64,000 bases of DNA from an uncultured Muribaculaceae bacterium (GTDB lineage Bacteria > Bacteroidota > Bacteroidia > Bacteroidales > Muribaculaceae). The DNA is taken from assembly GCA_910587355.1 (NCBI GenBank), contig CAJUKF010000006.1, forward strand, positions 22,519 to 86,518, read 5' to 3'. Numbering within the stretch: position 1 is the stretch's first letter; the number at the start of each line of letters is the position of its first letter. Under the pieces are notes generated by a model that saw only the letters and a program-made list of their open reading frames with translations, did no database searches and was not told where the DNA came from. The translations under genes and the position numbers were made by a program. Of the stretch, positions 46,773-55,116 are shown one piece after another.

Positions 46773-46803
46773 TTTGTCAGGTAAAAAATTTGGTGTACTT
46801 TTG
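46773..46803 (+). promoter_or_regulatory. promoter of the aromatic amino acid operon
   Basis: TTTG (46773-46776), 19 nt, TACTTTTG (46796-46803). Transcription from about 46810 gives a 170-nt leader holding a Phe/Tyr-rich peptide and a terminator. Confidence 0.75.
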
Positions 46804-46823
46804 CAGGCAAAGAAAGACAAACG

Positions 46824-46904
46824 ATGACATACAATGCATCTTTTTACCCGTTTTATTTTTACTTTTACTTTTTCGGTAAGAGCGAGACGGCGCGGCTGCA
46901 TTGA
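46824..46904 (+). CDS. Phe/Tyr-rich leader peptide
   Basis: 26 aa, ATG to TGA. Residues 7-17 read FYPFYFYFYFF; 11 of 26 residues are Phe or Tyr. It sits between the operon promoter and an intrinsic terminator, directly ahead of prephenate dehydratase. This is the layout of classical amino acid attenuation. Stalling at Phe or Tyr codons would leave GACGGCG (46886-46892) free to pair with CGCGTC (46932-46937) and disrupt the terminator (inference). Confidence 0.75.
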   Translation: MTYNASFYPFYFYFYFFGKSETARLH

Positions 46905-46927
46905 AGCCATTTTTCAATATGATATTT

Positions 46928-46967
46928 AACTCGCGTCGGAGCAAAACCCTGACGCGGGTTTGTTTTT
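46928..46967 (+). terminator. attenuator terminator before prephenate dehydratase
   Basis: AACTCGCGTC (46928-46937) pairs with GACGCGGGTT (46951-46960), one G-U, followed by TGTTTTTT. It ends 13 nt before the GTG start of the first structural gene. Confidence 0.8.
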
Positions 46968-46980
46968 TATAACAGAACAA

Positions 46981-47871
46981 GTGAACACTACAGAACAGAC
47001 ACATGGCACAAAGGCACGCAAGCGCGTGGCTATTCAGGGAGTGGCCGGCTGCTTCCACGATGCAGCCGCACGCGAGTATTTCGCATCGCGCGGCATTGAA
47101 GTCGATACGGTGGAATTCGACACTTTCCCGGCGCTTTTCGAGGCGCTGCGCTACGACGCGTCCCTCATGGGCATTGTGGCAATCGAGAATACTATTGCCG
47201 GCAGCCTGCTGGCAAATCACGAGTTGCTCCGAGCCTCCGACCACCGCATTGTGGGCGAGTGGAAAAAGCGCATCTCGCATGTGCTGTGCGCGCTGCCAGG
47301 CACCACTGTCGATGATGTGAAGGAGGTGAACTCTCACCCTATGGCGCTTATGCAGTGCGAGCAGTGGCTTCAGCATCATCCGTCGATGAAAGTCGTTGAG
47401 TATTTCGATACGGCCGGAAGTGCACGCGACATATCGCAGAAGCGTCTTGAAGGCCATGCGGCCATTTGCGGTGACTATGCCGCCGAGCTATACGGGCTTG
47501 ATATACTCGCAAGCGGCATTGAGACGAACAAGCGCAATTTCACGCGTTTCCTTATTTTGGCCGACCCTACTTCTGTGAGCGAGAACGGTCCGTCGACGCT
47601 CGAAATCAACAAGGCCTCCCTCATGTTCACGCTTCCGCACAACAAGGGCGCATTGTCGGCGGTCCTCGCCATTCTGTCGTTCTACGACATGAATCTGAGC
47701 AAAATACAGTCTACGCCGATTGTCGGCCGTGAGTGGGAATACCGCTTCTATATAGATGTGACCTTCGACAACATCGTGCGTTATCATCAGGCCGTGGAAG
47801 CCGTCAGGCCGCTTATCAACGATTTCAAAATCCTCGGCGAATACTGCGCCGTCGAAAATCCTCAGCAATAA
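46981..47871 (+). CDS. pheA: prephenate dehydratase
   Basis: 296 aa from a GTG at 46981; an in-frame TTG at 46960 lies inside the attenuator and is rejected. Converts prephenate to phenylpyruvate. The catalytic domain has AIQGVAGCFHDAAAREYF, VAIENTIAGSL and the catalytic NFTRFLIL. A C-terminal ACT regulatory domain (about 215-290) has STPIVGREWEYRFYIDV where many PheA proteins have ESRP, so Phe feedback may differ. No chorismate mutase domain is fused here; that activity is fused to DAHP synthase two genes downstream. Confidence 0.93.
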   Translation: MNTTEQTHGTKARKRVAIQGVAGCFHDAAAREYFASRGIEVDTVEFDTFPALFEALRYDASLMGIVAIENTIAGSLLANHELLRASDHRIVGEWKKRISHVLCALPGTTVDDVKEVNSHPMALMQCEQWLQHHPSMKVVEYFDTAGSARDISQKRLEGHAAICGDYAAELYGLDILASGIETNKRNFTRFLILADPTSVSENGPSTLEINKASLMFTLPHNKGALSAVLAILSFYDMNLSKIQSTPIVGREWEYRFYIDVTFDNIVRYHQAVEAVRPLINDFKILGEYCAVENPQQ

Positions 47872-47877
47872 TATACT

Positions 47878-49047
47878 ATGAATCCCCGAATACAACCGGC
47901 CGAACGTCTGAGTTCGGTGACAGAATACTATTTCTCCCGTAAGCTCAAACAGATAGCAGCACTCAACGCCGCCGGAGCCGACATCGTGTCGCTCGGTATC
48001 GGCGGTCCCGACATGCCTCCGCCACAGGCTGCCATAGATGCGGCTGTGGCGTGTCTTGAGCGCAGCGATACACACAGCTATCAGATGACTGTCGGCCGTC
48101 CCGAACTGAGGGTTGCTTTCGCACAGTGGTACTCGCGCTGGTACGGAGTGGAGGGTCTTGACCCCGACAAGAACATTCTGCCGCTGATAGGCTCCAAAGA
48201 GGGCGTGCTCAACATCTCCATGGCTTTCATCAATCCAGGCGACGGCGTGCTTGTGCCGAATCCGGGTTATCCGACTTATACTTCGGCATCACGTCTTGCC
48301 GGTGCGGAGATTTTCACTTACGAGCTGTCGGAAAAGACAGACTGGTATCCTGATTTCGAAGCGCTGGAGCGGATGCCGCTCGACCGCATCAAGCTGATGT
48401 GGGTCAACTATCCGCACATGCCCACCGGCACTCCGGCGAAAAAGGAAGTTTTCCGCAAGCTTGTCGATTTCGGCCGCCGCCACGGCATACTTATTGTGAA
48501 CGACAATCCTTACAGCTTCATTCTCAACGACGAGCCTCTGAGCATCCTTCAGGTCGAAGGCGCCACCGATGTGGCCATGGAGCTGAACTCGCTCAGCAAA
48601 TGCCTAAATATGGCCGGCTGGCGTGTGGGTATGCTGATTGGCGCTCCCGAGTATATCGGCTGGGTGCTGAGGGTGAAATCCAACATCGATTCCGGTCAGC
48701 CACGTTGCATCATGGAAGGAGCGGTTGCCGCCCTGCAGTCGGGCAAGGACTGGTATGACGGCGTGAATGCCGCTTATGCCTCCCGTCAGGCCATTGCCCG
48801 GAAAATAATGGACGCACTCGGCTGTCAGTGCCGCCCGGGCCAGCAGGGTCTTTTCCTCTGGGGCCGTATTCCGGACGACAAAGCATCTGCCGAGGCCTAT
48901 GCCGACGAGATTCTTGAAAAAGCGCGCGTGTTCGTCACGCCCGGATTCATATTCGGTTCGCAGGGCGACCGTTATATACGCATATCGCTCTGCGCCCCAG
49001 AGAACAAATTAAACGAAGCACTTAACAGAATACAGACATGCCTATAA
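47878..49047 (+). CDS. PLP-dependent aminotransferase, probably aromatic
   Basis: 389 aa, class I/II aminotransferase. NDNPYSF and SLSKCLNMAGWRVGM hold the expected PLP-site segments, with the lysine in SLSK. It is 6 nt after pheA and overlaps the next gene by 10 nt. Location points to phenylpyruvate/hydroxyphenylpyruvate transamination. The family also includes LL-diaminopimelate and aspartate aminotransferases, so the substrate is inferred. Confidence 0.85.
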   Translation: MNPRIQPAERLSSVTEYYFSRKLKQIAALNAAGADIVSLGIGGPDMPPPQAAIDAAVACLERSDTHSYQMTVGRPELRVAFAQWYSRWYGVEGLDPDKNILPLIGSKEGVLNISMAFINPGDGVLVPNPGYPTYTSASRLAGAEIFTYELSEKTDWYPDFEALERMPLDRIKLMWVNYPHMPTGTPAKKEVFRKLVDFGRRHGILIVNDNPYSFILNDEPLSILQVEGATDVAMELNSLSKCLNMAGWRVGMLIGAPEYIGWVLRVKSNIDSGQPRCIMEGAVAALQSGKDWYDGVNAAYASRQAIARKIMDALGCQCRPGQQGLFLWGRIPDDKASAEAYADEILEKARVFVTPGFIFGSQGDRYIRISLCAPENKLNEALNRIQTCL

Positions 49048-50153
49048 CAGATTTGAAACCATTGTTCGACGCCGAGCTTTTCGGCGACGGCCCCATAATA
49101 CTCGCCGGCCCTTGCAGCGCCGAGAGCGAGGCACAGGTACTTGAAGCCGCTCATGCTCTGGTAAAAGAGGGCATAAAAATATTCCGAGCCGGCGTGTGGA
49201 AGCCGCGTACAAAGCCCGGCGGTTTTGAAGGAATCGGTTCTCCGGCGCTTGCATGGCTCCGCAAGGTGAAGGAGGAAACCGGTATGCTCACCGCTACCGA
49301 AGTAGCCAATACCCGGCATCTTGAAGAGGCCCTTGAGGCCGGTATTGACGTGCTGTGGATTGGGGCACGTACGTCGGCCAATCCTTTCGCCGTGCAGGAA
49401 CTTGCCGATGTGTTCGCATCCCTTTCGCCCGAACGCCGCGACTCCCTCACCGTACTCGTTAAGAATCCCGTCAACCCCGACCTTGAGCTTTGGATAGGCG
49501 CCTTGGAGCGCATATATGGCTCCGGCATACGCCGTCTCGGTGCCATTCACCGCGGATTCAGCTCCTACGGCAAGCACATCTACCGCAATCCGCCCAAATG
49601 GCGCATACCCATCGAGCTTCACCGCCGCCTGCCGCAGCTGCCCATAATATGCGACCCCAGCCATATCGGGGGTAAGCGTGAGCTGATAGCGCCGCTGTCG
49701 CAGCAGGCTCTCGACATGAATTTCGACGGTCTGATTGTCGAAAGTCACTGCCACCCCGAAGTAGCTCTTAGCGATGCCGCACAGCAACTCACACCCGAAA
49801 CGCTCGGATATATCATCAGTTCTCTGCACCGGCCTGTGGAAACTCAGAGCACCGAAAGCCTCGGCGTTCTGCGCAAACAGATTGACCGGATTGATGACGA
49901 ACTGCTCGAACTCCTTGCAAAGCGTATGGCCGTGGCCCGTGACATCGGCCGATACAAGCGCGAGCACGGTATGCCCGTAGTGCAGCCCGGACGATACAAC
50001 AACCTTATGCAGAATCGTGTTGACAACGGTGTCGCACTCGATATGTCGGAGGATTTCATACGCAACTTTCTTGCCGCCGTGCATGAGGAGTCGGTGCGTC
50101 AGCAGCTCGAAATTTGCAGCCCCGCCGAGGGTGGAAAGGAGAGCGAAAAGTGA
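49038..50153 (+). CDS. DAHP synthase fused to chorismate mutase
   Basis: 371 aa. The N-terminal part (about 1-265) is a 3-deoxy-7-phosphoheptulonate synthase (GPCSAESEAQV, FRAGVWKPRTKPGGFEG), the first committed step of the shikimate pathway. The C-terminal part (about 275-365) is an AroQ-type chorismate mutase (LRKQIDRIDDELLELLAKRM). The fusion joins entry and branch-point steps and usually makes the synthase prephenate-sensitive. It overlaps both neighbours (10 nt and 4 nt). Confidence 0.93.
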   Translation: MPITDLKPLFDAELFGDGPIILAGPCSAESEAQVLEAAHALVKEGIKIFRAGVWKPRTKPGGFEGIGSPALAWLRKVKEETGMLTATEVANTRHLEEALEAGIDVLWIGARTSANPFAVQELADVFASLSPERRDSLTVLVKNPVNPDLELWIGALERIYGSGIRRLGAIHRGFSSYGKHIYRNPPKWRIPIELHRRLPQLPIICDPSHIGGKRELIAPLSQQALDMNFDGLIVESHCHPEVALSDAAQQLTPETLGYIISSLHRPVETQSTESLGVLRKQIDRIDDELLELLAKRMAVARDIGRYKREHGMPVVQPGRYNNLMQNRVDNGVALDMSEDFIRNFLAAVHEESVRQQLEICSPAEGGKESEK

Positions 50154-50923
50154 AAATACTCATTCTCGGAGCGGGCAAAATGGGCTCGTTCTTCTGCGAC
50201 ATACTTTCGTTTGACCACGACGTGGCCATTTACGACCACGACCCGCGGCGGCTGCGCTTCACATACAACTGTCATCGTTTCTCAAGTCTTGACGAAGTGG
50301 ATGACTTCGACCCCGACATGGTGCTGAACGCCGCCACGGTAAAGTACACGATTGACGCTTTCAATCAGGTGCTCGGACATCTGTCGCCGCGTGCCATTCT
50401 ATCCGATATAGCGTCGGTAAAGACCGGACTTCCGGAATTTTATGCCGTTGCCGGGCATCCCTTTGTGTCGACGCACCCCATGTTCGGCCCTACTTTTGCC
50501 TCTCTCTCCAATCTGGCCGATGAGAATGCCATAGTCATTTCGGAAGGCTGCGCCGAAGGCATCGCTTTCTTCGACCGACTCTATTCGTCGCTCGGGCTTC
50601 ATATAGAGCATTATTCATTCAGCGAGCATGACCGCACAATAGCCTATTCGCTATCAGTTCCTTTTGCCTCGTCGCTTGTCTTCGGTTCGGCAATGGAGCA
50701 TCAGCCGGCGCCCGGTACCACTTTCAAGCGGCATCTTGCCATTGCGCGAGGCCTAATGAGCGAGGACGATTATCTTCTGAGCGAGATTCTCTTCAATCCC
50801 AATACTCCCGAACAGCTGAGGCGTATTTCAGAGGCGCTTGATAATCTGAGGCAGATAATCGAGAAACATGACCCGGACGCAATGAAACGCTTTCTTGACG
50901 GCGTGCGTGAGAATATAAGGTAA
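50150..50923 (+). CDS. tyrA: prephenate dehydrogenase
   Basis: 257 aa from the GTG at 50150, which overlaps the upstream stop by 4 nt (GTGA). Makes 4-hydroxyphenylpyruvate for tyrosine. The Rossmann motif ILGAGKMGSFF is at the N-terminus. THPMFGPTFASL contains the active-site-region histidine and proline. Completes a four-gene Phe/Tyr operon under one attenuator. Confidence 0.9.
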   Translation: MKILILGAGKMGSFFCDILSFDHDVAIYDHDPRRLRFTYNCHRFSSLDEVDDFDPDMVLNAATVKYTIDAFNQVLGHLSPRAILSDIASVKTGLPEFYAVAGHPFVSTHPMFGPTFASLSNLADENAIVISEGCAEGIAFFDRLYSSLGLHIEHYSFSEHDRTIAYSLSVPFASSLVFGSAMEHQPAPGTTFKRHLAIARGLMSEDDYLLSEILFNPNTPEQLRRISEALDNLRQIIEKHDPDAMKRFLDGVRENIR

Positions 50924-51026
50924 ATAAACGAAGGCGGTACTCTAACAGGCGTTTCTTAGCATTTGCGTTAATATGTTGTAAAACATATCTTTTAACTGGC
51001 TGTAAATAAGTGTTATATATAAAGCT

Positions 51027-51058
51027 GTGCGCGCAGCCTTCAAAATAGGGGCGCGCAC
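51027..51058. other. GC-rich inverted repeat upstream of pyrE
   Basis: GTGCGCGC (51027-51034) and GCGCGCAC (51051-51058) are perfectly complementary around a 16-nt loop. No T-run follows on the plus strand, so it is not a normal terminator for the aromatic operon. Could be an operator-like site or an RNA hairpin. Confidence 0.4.
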
Positions 51059-51082
51059 ATGCCGTATAATAAAAAAAATGAT

Positions 51083-51090
51083 TAATTTTG
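51083..51090 (+). promoter_or_regulatory. -7 element for pyrE
   Basis: TAATTTTG fits TAnnTTTG. It places the transcript start near 51097 and supports the ATG at 51122 over an in-frame TTG at 51095. Confidence 0.55.
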
Positions 51091-51121
51091 CATTTTGAAA
51101 ACTATACATACAATTGAAAAG

Positions 51122-51760
51122 ATGAAAACCGTAGCGCATCTGTTAGCAGAAAAACTTCTTAAAATCAATGCCATAAAGCTTCAGCCCGCCAATCCGTTCG
51201 TCTGGGCATCGGGCTGGAACTCACCTATATATACCGACAACCGTCTCACCCTCTCCTATCCCGACGTACGCACCTTCATCAAAACGGAGCTTACACGCGT
51301 AATTATGGAGACCTATCCTGAGGCAGAAGCCATTGCCGGCGTTGCTACCGGTGCAATCGCACAAGGCGCCCTTGTAGCCGACACTCTCAACCTCCCTTAC
51401 GCTTACATCCGTTCGACTCCCAAGGACCATGGCCTTGAAAATCTCATTGAAGGAGACCTCCGTATGGGTCAGAAAGTGGTGATTATCGAAGACCTTGTTT
51501 CTACCGGCAAGAGCTCGCTCAAGGCCGTGGAGGCTGTCCGTAAAGCAGGCTGTGAGGTTATAGGGATGGTGGCTTTGTTCACATATGGTTTCCCCGTGGC
51601 AGAAGCCAACTTTGAGAAGGCCGGAGTGCAGCTCGTTACTCTCAGCAATTACAATGCGCTCCTTGAAGCCGCACTCGCCACAAACTACATCACTCCGGCT
51701 TATATCAAGACCTTGGAGCAGTGGCGTACGGACCCCGCCAACTGGACGCCCTCACGCTGA
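51122..51760 (+). CDS. pyrE: orotate phosphoribosyltransferase
   Basis: 212 aa from the ATG at 51122. Converts orotate and PRPP to OMP in pyrimidine synthesis. The PRPP loop VVIIEDLVSTGKSS and the FVWASGWNSPIYTDNRLTL segment are diagnostic. A terminator follows 28 nt after the stop. Confidence 0.95.
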   Translation: MKTVAHLLAEKLLKINAIKLQPANPFVWASGWNSPIYTDNRLTLSYPDVRTFIKTELTRVIMETYPEAEAIAGVATGAIAQGALVADTLNLPYAYIRSTPKDHGLENLIEGDLRMGQKVVIIEDLVSTGKSSLKAVEAVRKAGCEVIGMVALFTYGFPVAEANFEKAGVQLVTLSNYNALLEAALATNYITPAYIKTLEQWRTDPANWTPSR

Positions 51761-51787
51761 TGCCACACAGACACATCGAGTAAACCG

Positions 51788-51821
51788 CAACCGCTGTGCA
51801 GTAGCATCTGTACAGCGGTTG
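51788..51821 (+). terminator. terminator after pyrE
   Basis: CAACCGCTGT (51788-51797) pairs perfectly with ACAGCGGTTG (51812-51821). A TGTTTTT run begins about 6 nt later, so it is a fair but not ideal terminator. Confidence 0.6.
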
Positions 51822-51862
51822 AGTGGTGTTTTTACGACAGTTTTTAACAGCAAAACGTACTT

Positions 51863-52276
51863 ATGGCTAAATATAGTTCAAAATCCGTTACAATCAATCG
51901 CTCGGCTGAGGCCATTGCTGAACAGTTCAGCGATTTTCGCAAACTTCAGGGTGCGCTCGACAATCTTACACCTGAAGAGAAGGCTAAGGTCGGCGATGTA
52001 TCGTTCACCGAAGACAGCATAAAGATTTCCACGCAGCAGGTGGGCGATATAGTGTTCAAAGTATCGAAGCGCACTCCCGAGGCAATATGCCTGCAGGCCG
52101 AAAAATCGCCCGTTCCCATGAATCTGATTCTGGAAATGAAGCCGGTTGATGCCGAGAGTACCGAACTTACCGGCGTGATTGACGTTGATATTCCCGTTAT
52201 GCTCCGTCCGCTCGTAGGACCTACACTTCAGAAAGCCGCCGACCAGTTCGGCTCACTTTTCGCCCGCTTTGCATAA
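51863..52276 (+). CDS. SRPBCC-fold protein
   Basis: 137 aa. Starts MAKYSSKSVTINRSAEAIA, a START/SRPBCC-like pattern with helix, strands and a long C-terminal helix (LRPLVGPTLQKAADQFGSLF). Possibly binds a hydrophobic ligand. Found after pyrE; the next gene overlaps its end by 8 nt. No active-site residues can be named. Confidence 0.65.
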   Translation: MAKYSSKSVTINRSAEAIAEQFSDFRKLQGALDNLTPEEKAKVGDVSFTEDSIKISTQQVGDIVFKVSKRTPEAICLQAEKSPVPMNLILEMKPVDAESTELTGVIDVDIPVMLRPLVGPTLQKAADQFGSLFARFA

Positions 52277-52778
52277 GTTTCTGCTTACATCGGCTGCCGG
52301 TATTATCGCGGCAGCCGCCGTACTCGTCTGCACTGGTTGTGACCGTCTTGATAACGAACGCATACCTGTGGAGCCGGTTAATATTGTCTTTCAGACAGTA
52401 GCCGACTGGAATATTTACGGAGCCAACAGCGCTCTGACGTGGAATACGTTCATCCGCTCGGAGCGCAAGCCTGCCAATTTCTTCTACACGGCCCAGACCT
52501 ATACGGGCTACGGCGGTGTGCTCCTTGTGTGCGATGTCCTCGGCAATCCCCAGGCTTTCGACCTGAGTTGTCCTGTTGAGCGCAGCAAAGATGTTCGTGT
52601 ATTCATCAACGAGGATAATGAATATCTGGCCGAGTGTCCGAAGTGTCACAGCACATACAATGTTTTTTCACTGCTTGGGCATCCTGTTGCCGGTGAGGCC
52701 GCACGTCAGGGCTACGCCCTCCGTCGCTATAGGGTCGGTGCTGGCCGTGCGGGAGAATATATGGTTGTAAGTTTCTGA
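52269..52778 (+). CDS. Rieske-like lipoprotein
   Basis: 169 aa from a TTG at 52269, overlapping the upstream gene by 8 nt; no ATG fits. A signal peptide ends at lipobox LVCTGC. The C-terminal half resembles a Rieske fold: SCPVE, then CPKCHSTYNVFSLLGHPVAG. The first cluster motif lacks the usual histidine (CxH) and the second is CxxCH, so a 2Fe-2S cluster may not form in the standard way. Function unknown. Confidence 0.6.
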   Translation: MHKFLLTSAAGIIAAAAVLVCTGCDRLDNERIPVEPVNIVFQTVADWNIYGANSALTWNTFIRSERKPANFFYTAQTYTGYGGVLLVCDVLGNPQAFDLSCPVERSKDVRVFINEDNEYLAECPKCHSTYNVFSLLGHPVAGEAARQGYALRRYRVGAGRAGEYMVVSF

Positions 52779-52791
52779 AATATGTAGTACT

Positions 52792-53577
52792 ATGCAGCGT
52801 CACTATGCCATGGCCTGGCTTTTGCTTCTGTCGGCTTTTGTGCTCTTCGCGGTAGCTTCGGCATTCGAGTTGCCTGAAGTCTTCGGTCACAAGCTGAAAA
52901 GCTCCGGCATAGCTGATGCAATATGCGGTGTTGATTCCGGAACGTCATCACCCACAGTTCCTGTATTGCAGTCCGATTCCTTGGGCTGCATTGTCCCCGT
53001 GCCGTGCGGCACTGCCGCACAGCGCATACTTTTCATAGGTGACTCGATGCTTGAGGGACTTGCCCCGCGACTGGCCGCATATGCCGACAAAAACGGCCAT
53101 ACCCTTTACTCAGTGATATGGTACAGTTCCACAAGCGAGGTGTGGGGCCGCTCAGACAAGCTTACTTCGTATATACAGCGGTTAAAACCCACTTATATAT
53201 TCGTGTGTCTGGGCGCGAACGAACTTTTTGTAAGTGATATCGAACGAAAACGTGCATGTTACGTTGAGAAAATCATTGCTGACATAGATACGATACCATT
53301 TGTATGGATTGGGCCTCCCAACTGGCGCAAGGATACGGGTATTAACGCTCTCATAGCCTCGCGGACACCACAGGGCGCTTTCTTTTTGTCGGACGGCATG
53401 AGTTTTGAGCGTGGACACGATGGCGCGCATCCTACCCGGGAGTCGGCTGCCGAGTGGCTTGACAGTGTTGTGCGGTGGATGCCTGCAAATGCACTTCATC
53501 CGATACGCCTTGATATACCTGAGGTGCCCTCGGCACGTCCGAGGCGCAGTTACGTCCACCAACCCGGCGAGAGATAA
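52792..53577 (+). CDS. SGNH-type hydrolase, acyl-transfer partner
   Basis: 261 aa with one N-terminal membrane anchor (about 7-25). The SGNH blocks are visible: FIGDSMLEGL (nucleophile Ser), CLGANELF (Asn) and DGAHPT (catalytic Asp/His). The protein faces the periplasm. A membrane O-acyltransferase gene begins 1 nt after its stop. This pairing is known from alginate, cellulose and peptidoglycan O-acetylation systems; the substrate here is unknown. Confidence 0.8.
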   Translation: MQRHYAMAWLLLLSAFVLFAVASAFELPEVFGHKLKSSGIADAICGVDSGTSSPTVPVLQSDSLGCIVPVPCGTAAQRILFIGDSMLEGLAPRLAAYADKNGHTLYSVIWYSSTSEVWGRSDKLTSYIQRLKPTYIFVCLGANELFVSDIERKRACYVEKIIADIDTIPFVWIGPPNWRKDTGINALIASRTPQGAFFLSDGMSFERGHDGAHPTRESAAEWLDSVVRWMPANALHPIRLDIPEVPSARPRRSYVHQPGER

Positions 53578-53578
53578 T

Positions 53579-55057
53579 ATGCCGGGCTTTGCTGAAATAT
53601 TCACAAATATAGGCCGATATCTGGTTTATGACCCGGAGGCTCCGATGCTCTTTTCTTCCGGGACATTCTGGGCGCTTTTCATTGTGTTCATGCCTCTTTA
53701 CGGCATCCTGCGTAGCCGTGTGCTGCAGATGTCGGCCTTTGTAGTGGCGTTCAGTCTGTTTTTCTACTATAAATGCAGCGGATGGTTTGCACTGCTGCTT
53801 GTATCGACCTCTTTGGTTGACTGGATGCTGTCTCAGGCGATGAATACAGAAGGTGCCACGCGTGCTTTCCGGCGCGGATGCATGGTTCTGTCGCTGCTTG
53901 CGTCGCTGAGTGTGCTTGCTTTTTTCAAATACGCCAATTTTTTTCTTTGGAATTTCCATGCTATGGTAGGCGGTAATTTCCAGCCGCTTGATTTGGTGCT
54001 CCCGGTAGGTATTTCGTTCTATACTTTCCAGTCGGTGAGTTATATCATAGATGTATACCGTAAAAAAGTGCAGCCGGCCCGTACTTGGCTCGAATATGCG
54101 TTTTTCCTGTCGTTTTTTCCGGCGCTTGTAGCCGGTCCCATTGTGCGTGCCGACTATTTTCTGCCGCAAATCAGGCAGAACCGTCATGCCACGGCCGCCG
54201 AAGTCTACACAGGCCTTTGGCTTATTATTATCGGGGTTCTCAAAAAGGCGGTGATTGCCGATTATATAGCGCAGTACAACGACCTTGTGTTCGACGCTCC
54301 GGGCGCTTACTGCGGTTTCGAGGCCCTTATGGGCATTATCGGCTATGCGATGCAGATTTACTGTGATTTTTCGGGCTACTCCGATATGGCTGTCGGCATA
54401 GCGCTTATGATGGGTTTCAGACTCGCGCAGAACTTCGACTTTCCTTATAAGGCAAGCAACATAAGTGATTTCTGGCACCGCTGGCACATTTCGCTCAGCA
54501 CATGGCTTCGCGATTATATATACATACCTCTCGGAGGTAACCGCAAGGGCAAGGGCCGTATGTATGTCAATCTTATGCTCACTATGCTGATTGGCGGTCT
54601 GTGGCATGGCGCCGCATGGAAATATGTGTTGTGGGGCGGTGTCCACGGTGTGGGGCTTGCAGCCCATAAGGCGGCCGCGCCGGCGTTGGCAAGGGTCCCC
54701 GACAGTGTTTTTATACGGTTTGCGGGGTGGTTGCTCACTATCGCTTTCGTAGTGCTGCTTTGGGTATTCTTCAGAGCCGGCAGCGCTACGGATGCCTTAA
54801 CGATAATTGGTTCGGTGGGCCGCGGTTTCTCTCTCGGGCAAATCAATGCTTTTGCTGCGTCGCGTATGCTGTGGCTGATTCTTATGGCTGTGATTGTGGC
54901 GGCCCATTTCCTGCCATCAGACTTTCGTGAACGCTCGGCCCAATGGTTCGTGCGGACGCCGTGGATGATAAAGCTGATTGTTTTCATCCTCACAGTCCAG
55001 TGCGTGCTCGAACTGCGCTCGGCCGATGTGACGCCGTTTATATATTTTCAATTCTAA
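53579..55057 (+). CDS. MBOAT-family O-acyltransferase
   Basis: 492 aa from the ATG at 53579; an earlier in-frame reading overlaps the SGNH gene and is rejected. Multi-pass AlgI/DltB-like protein. WHRWHISLSTWLRDYIYIPL and the catalytic-His region GGLWHGAAWKYVLWGG are diagnostic. It likely moves acyl groups across the membrane to the SGNH partner. Confidence 0.9.
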   Translation: MPGFAEIFTNIGRYLVYDPEAPMLFSSGTFWALFIVFMPLYGILRSRVLQMSAFVVAFSLFFYYKCSGWFALLLVSTSLVDWMLSQAMNTEGATRAFRRGCMVLSLLASLSVLAFFKYANFFLWNFHAMVGGNFQPLDLVLPVGISFYTFQSVSYIIDVYRKKVQPARTWLEYAFFLSFFPALVAGPIVRADYFLPQIRQNRHATAAEVYTGLWLIIIGVLKKAVIADYIAQYNDLVFDAPGAYCGFEALMGIIGYAMQIYCDFSGYSDMAVGIALMMGFRLAQNFDFPYKASNISDFWHRWHISLSTWLRDYIYIPLGGNRKGKGRMYVNLMLTMLIGGLWHGAAWKYVLWGGVHGVGLAAHKAAAPALARVPDSVFIRFAGWLLTIAFVVLLWVFFRAGSATDALTIIGSVGRGFSLGQINAFAASRMLWLILMAVIVAAHFLPSDFRERSAQWFVRTPWMIKLIVFILTVQCVLELRSADVTPFIYFQF

Positions 55058-55116
55058 CAATTTCTCTTCCGGCTGCGTTATATTATTGATTCCACGTTTC
55101 AAAAAGTTATCATATT

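Noticed and set aside
51027..51058. Hairpin as terminator of the aromatic operon
   Set aside because: Perfect 8-bp stem but no T-run on the plus strand; kept only as an inverted repeat.
53432..54667. 411-aa minus-strand frame opposite the MBOAT gene
   Set aside because: His/Arg-rich mirror of a membrane protein gene; no plausible product.
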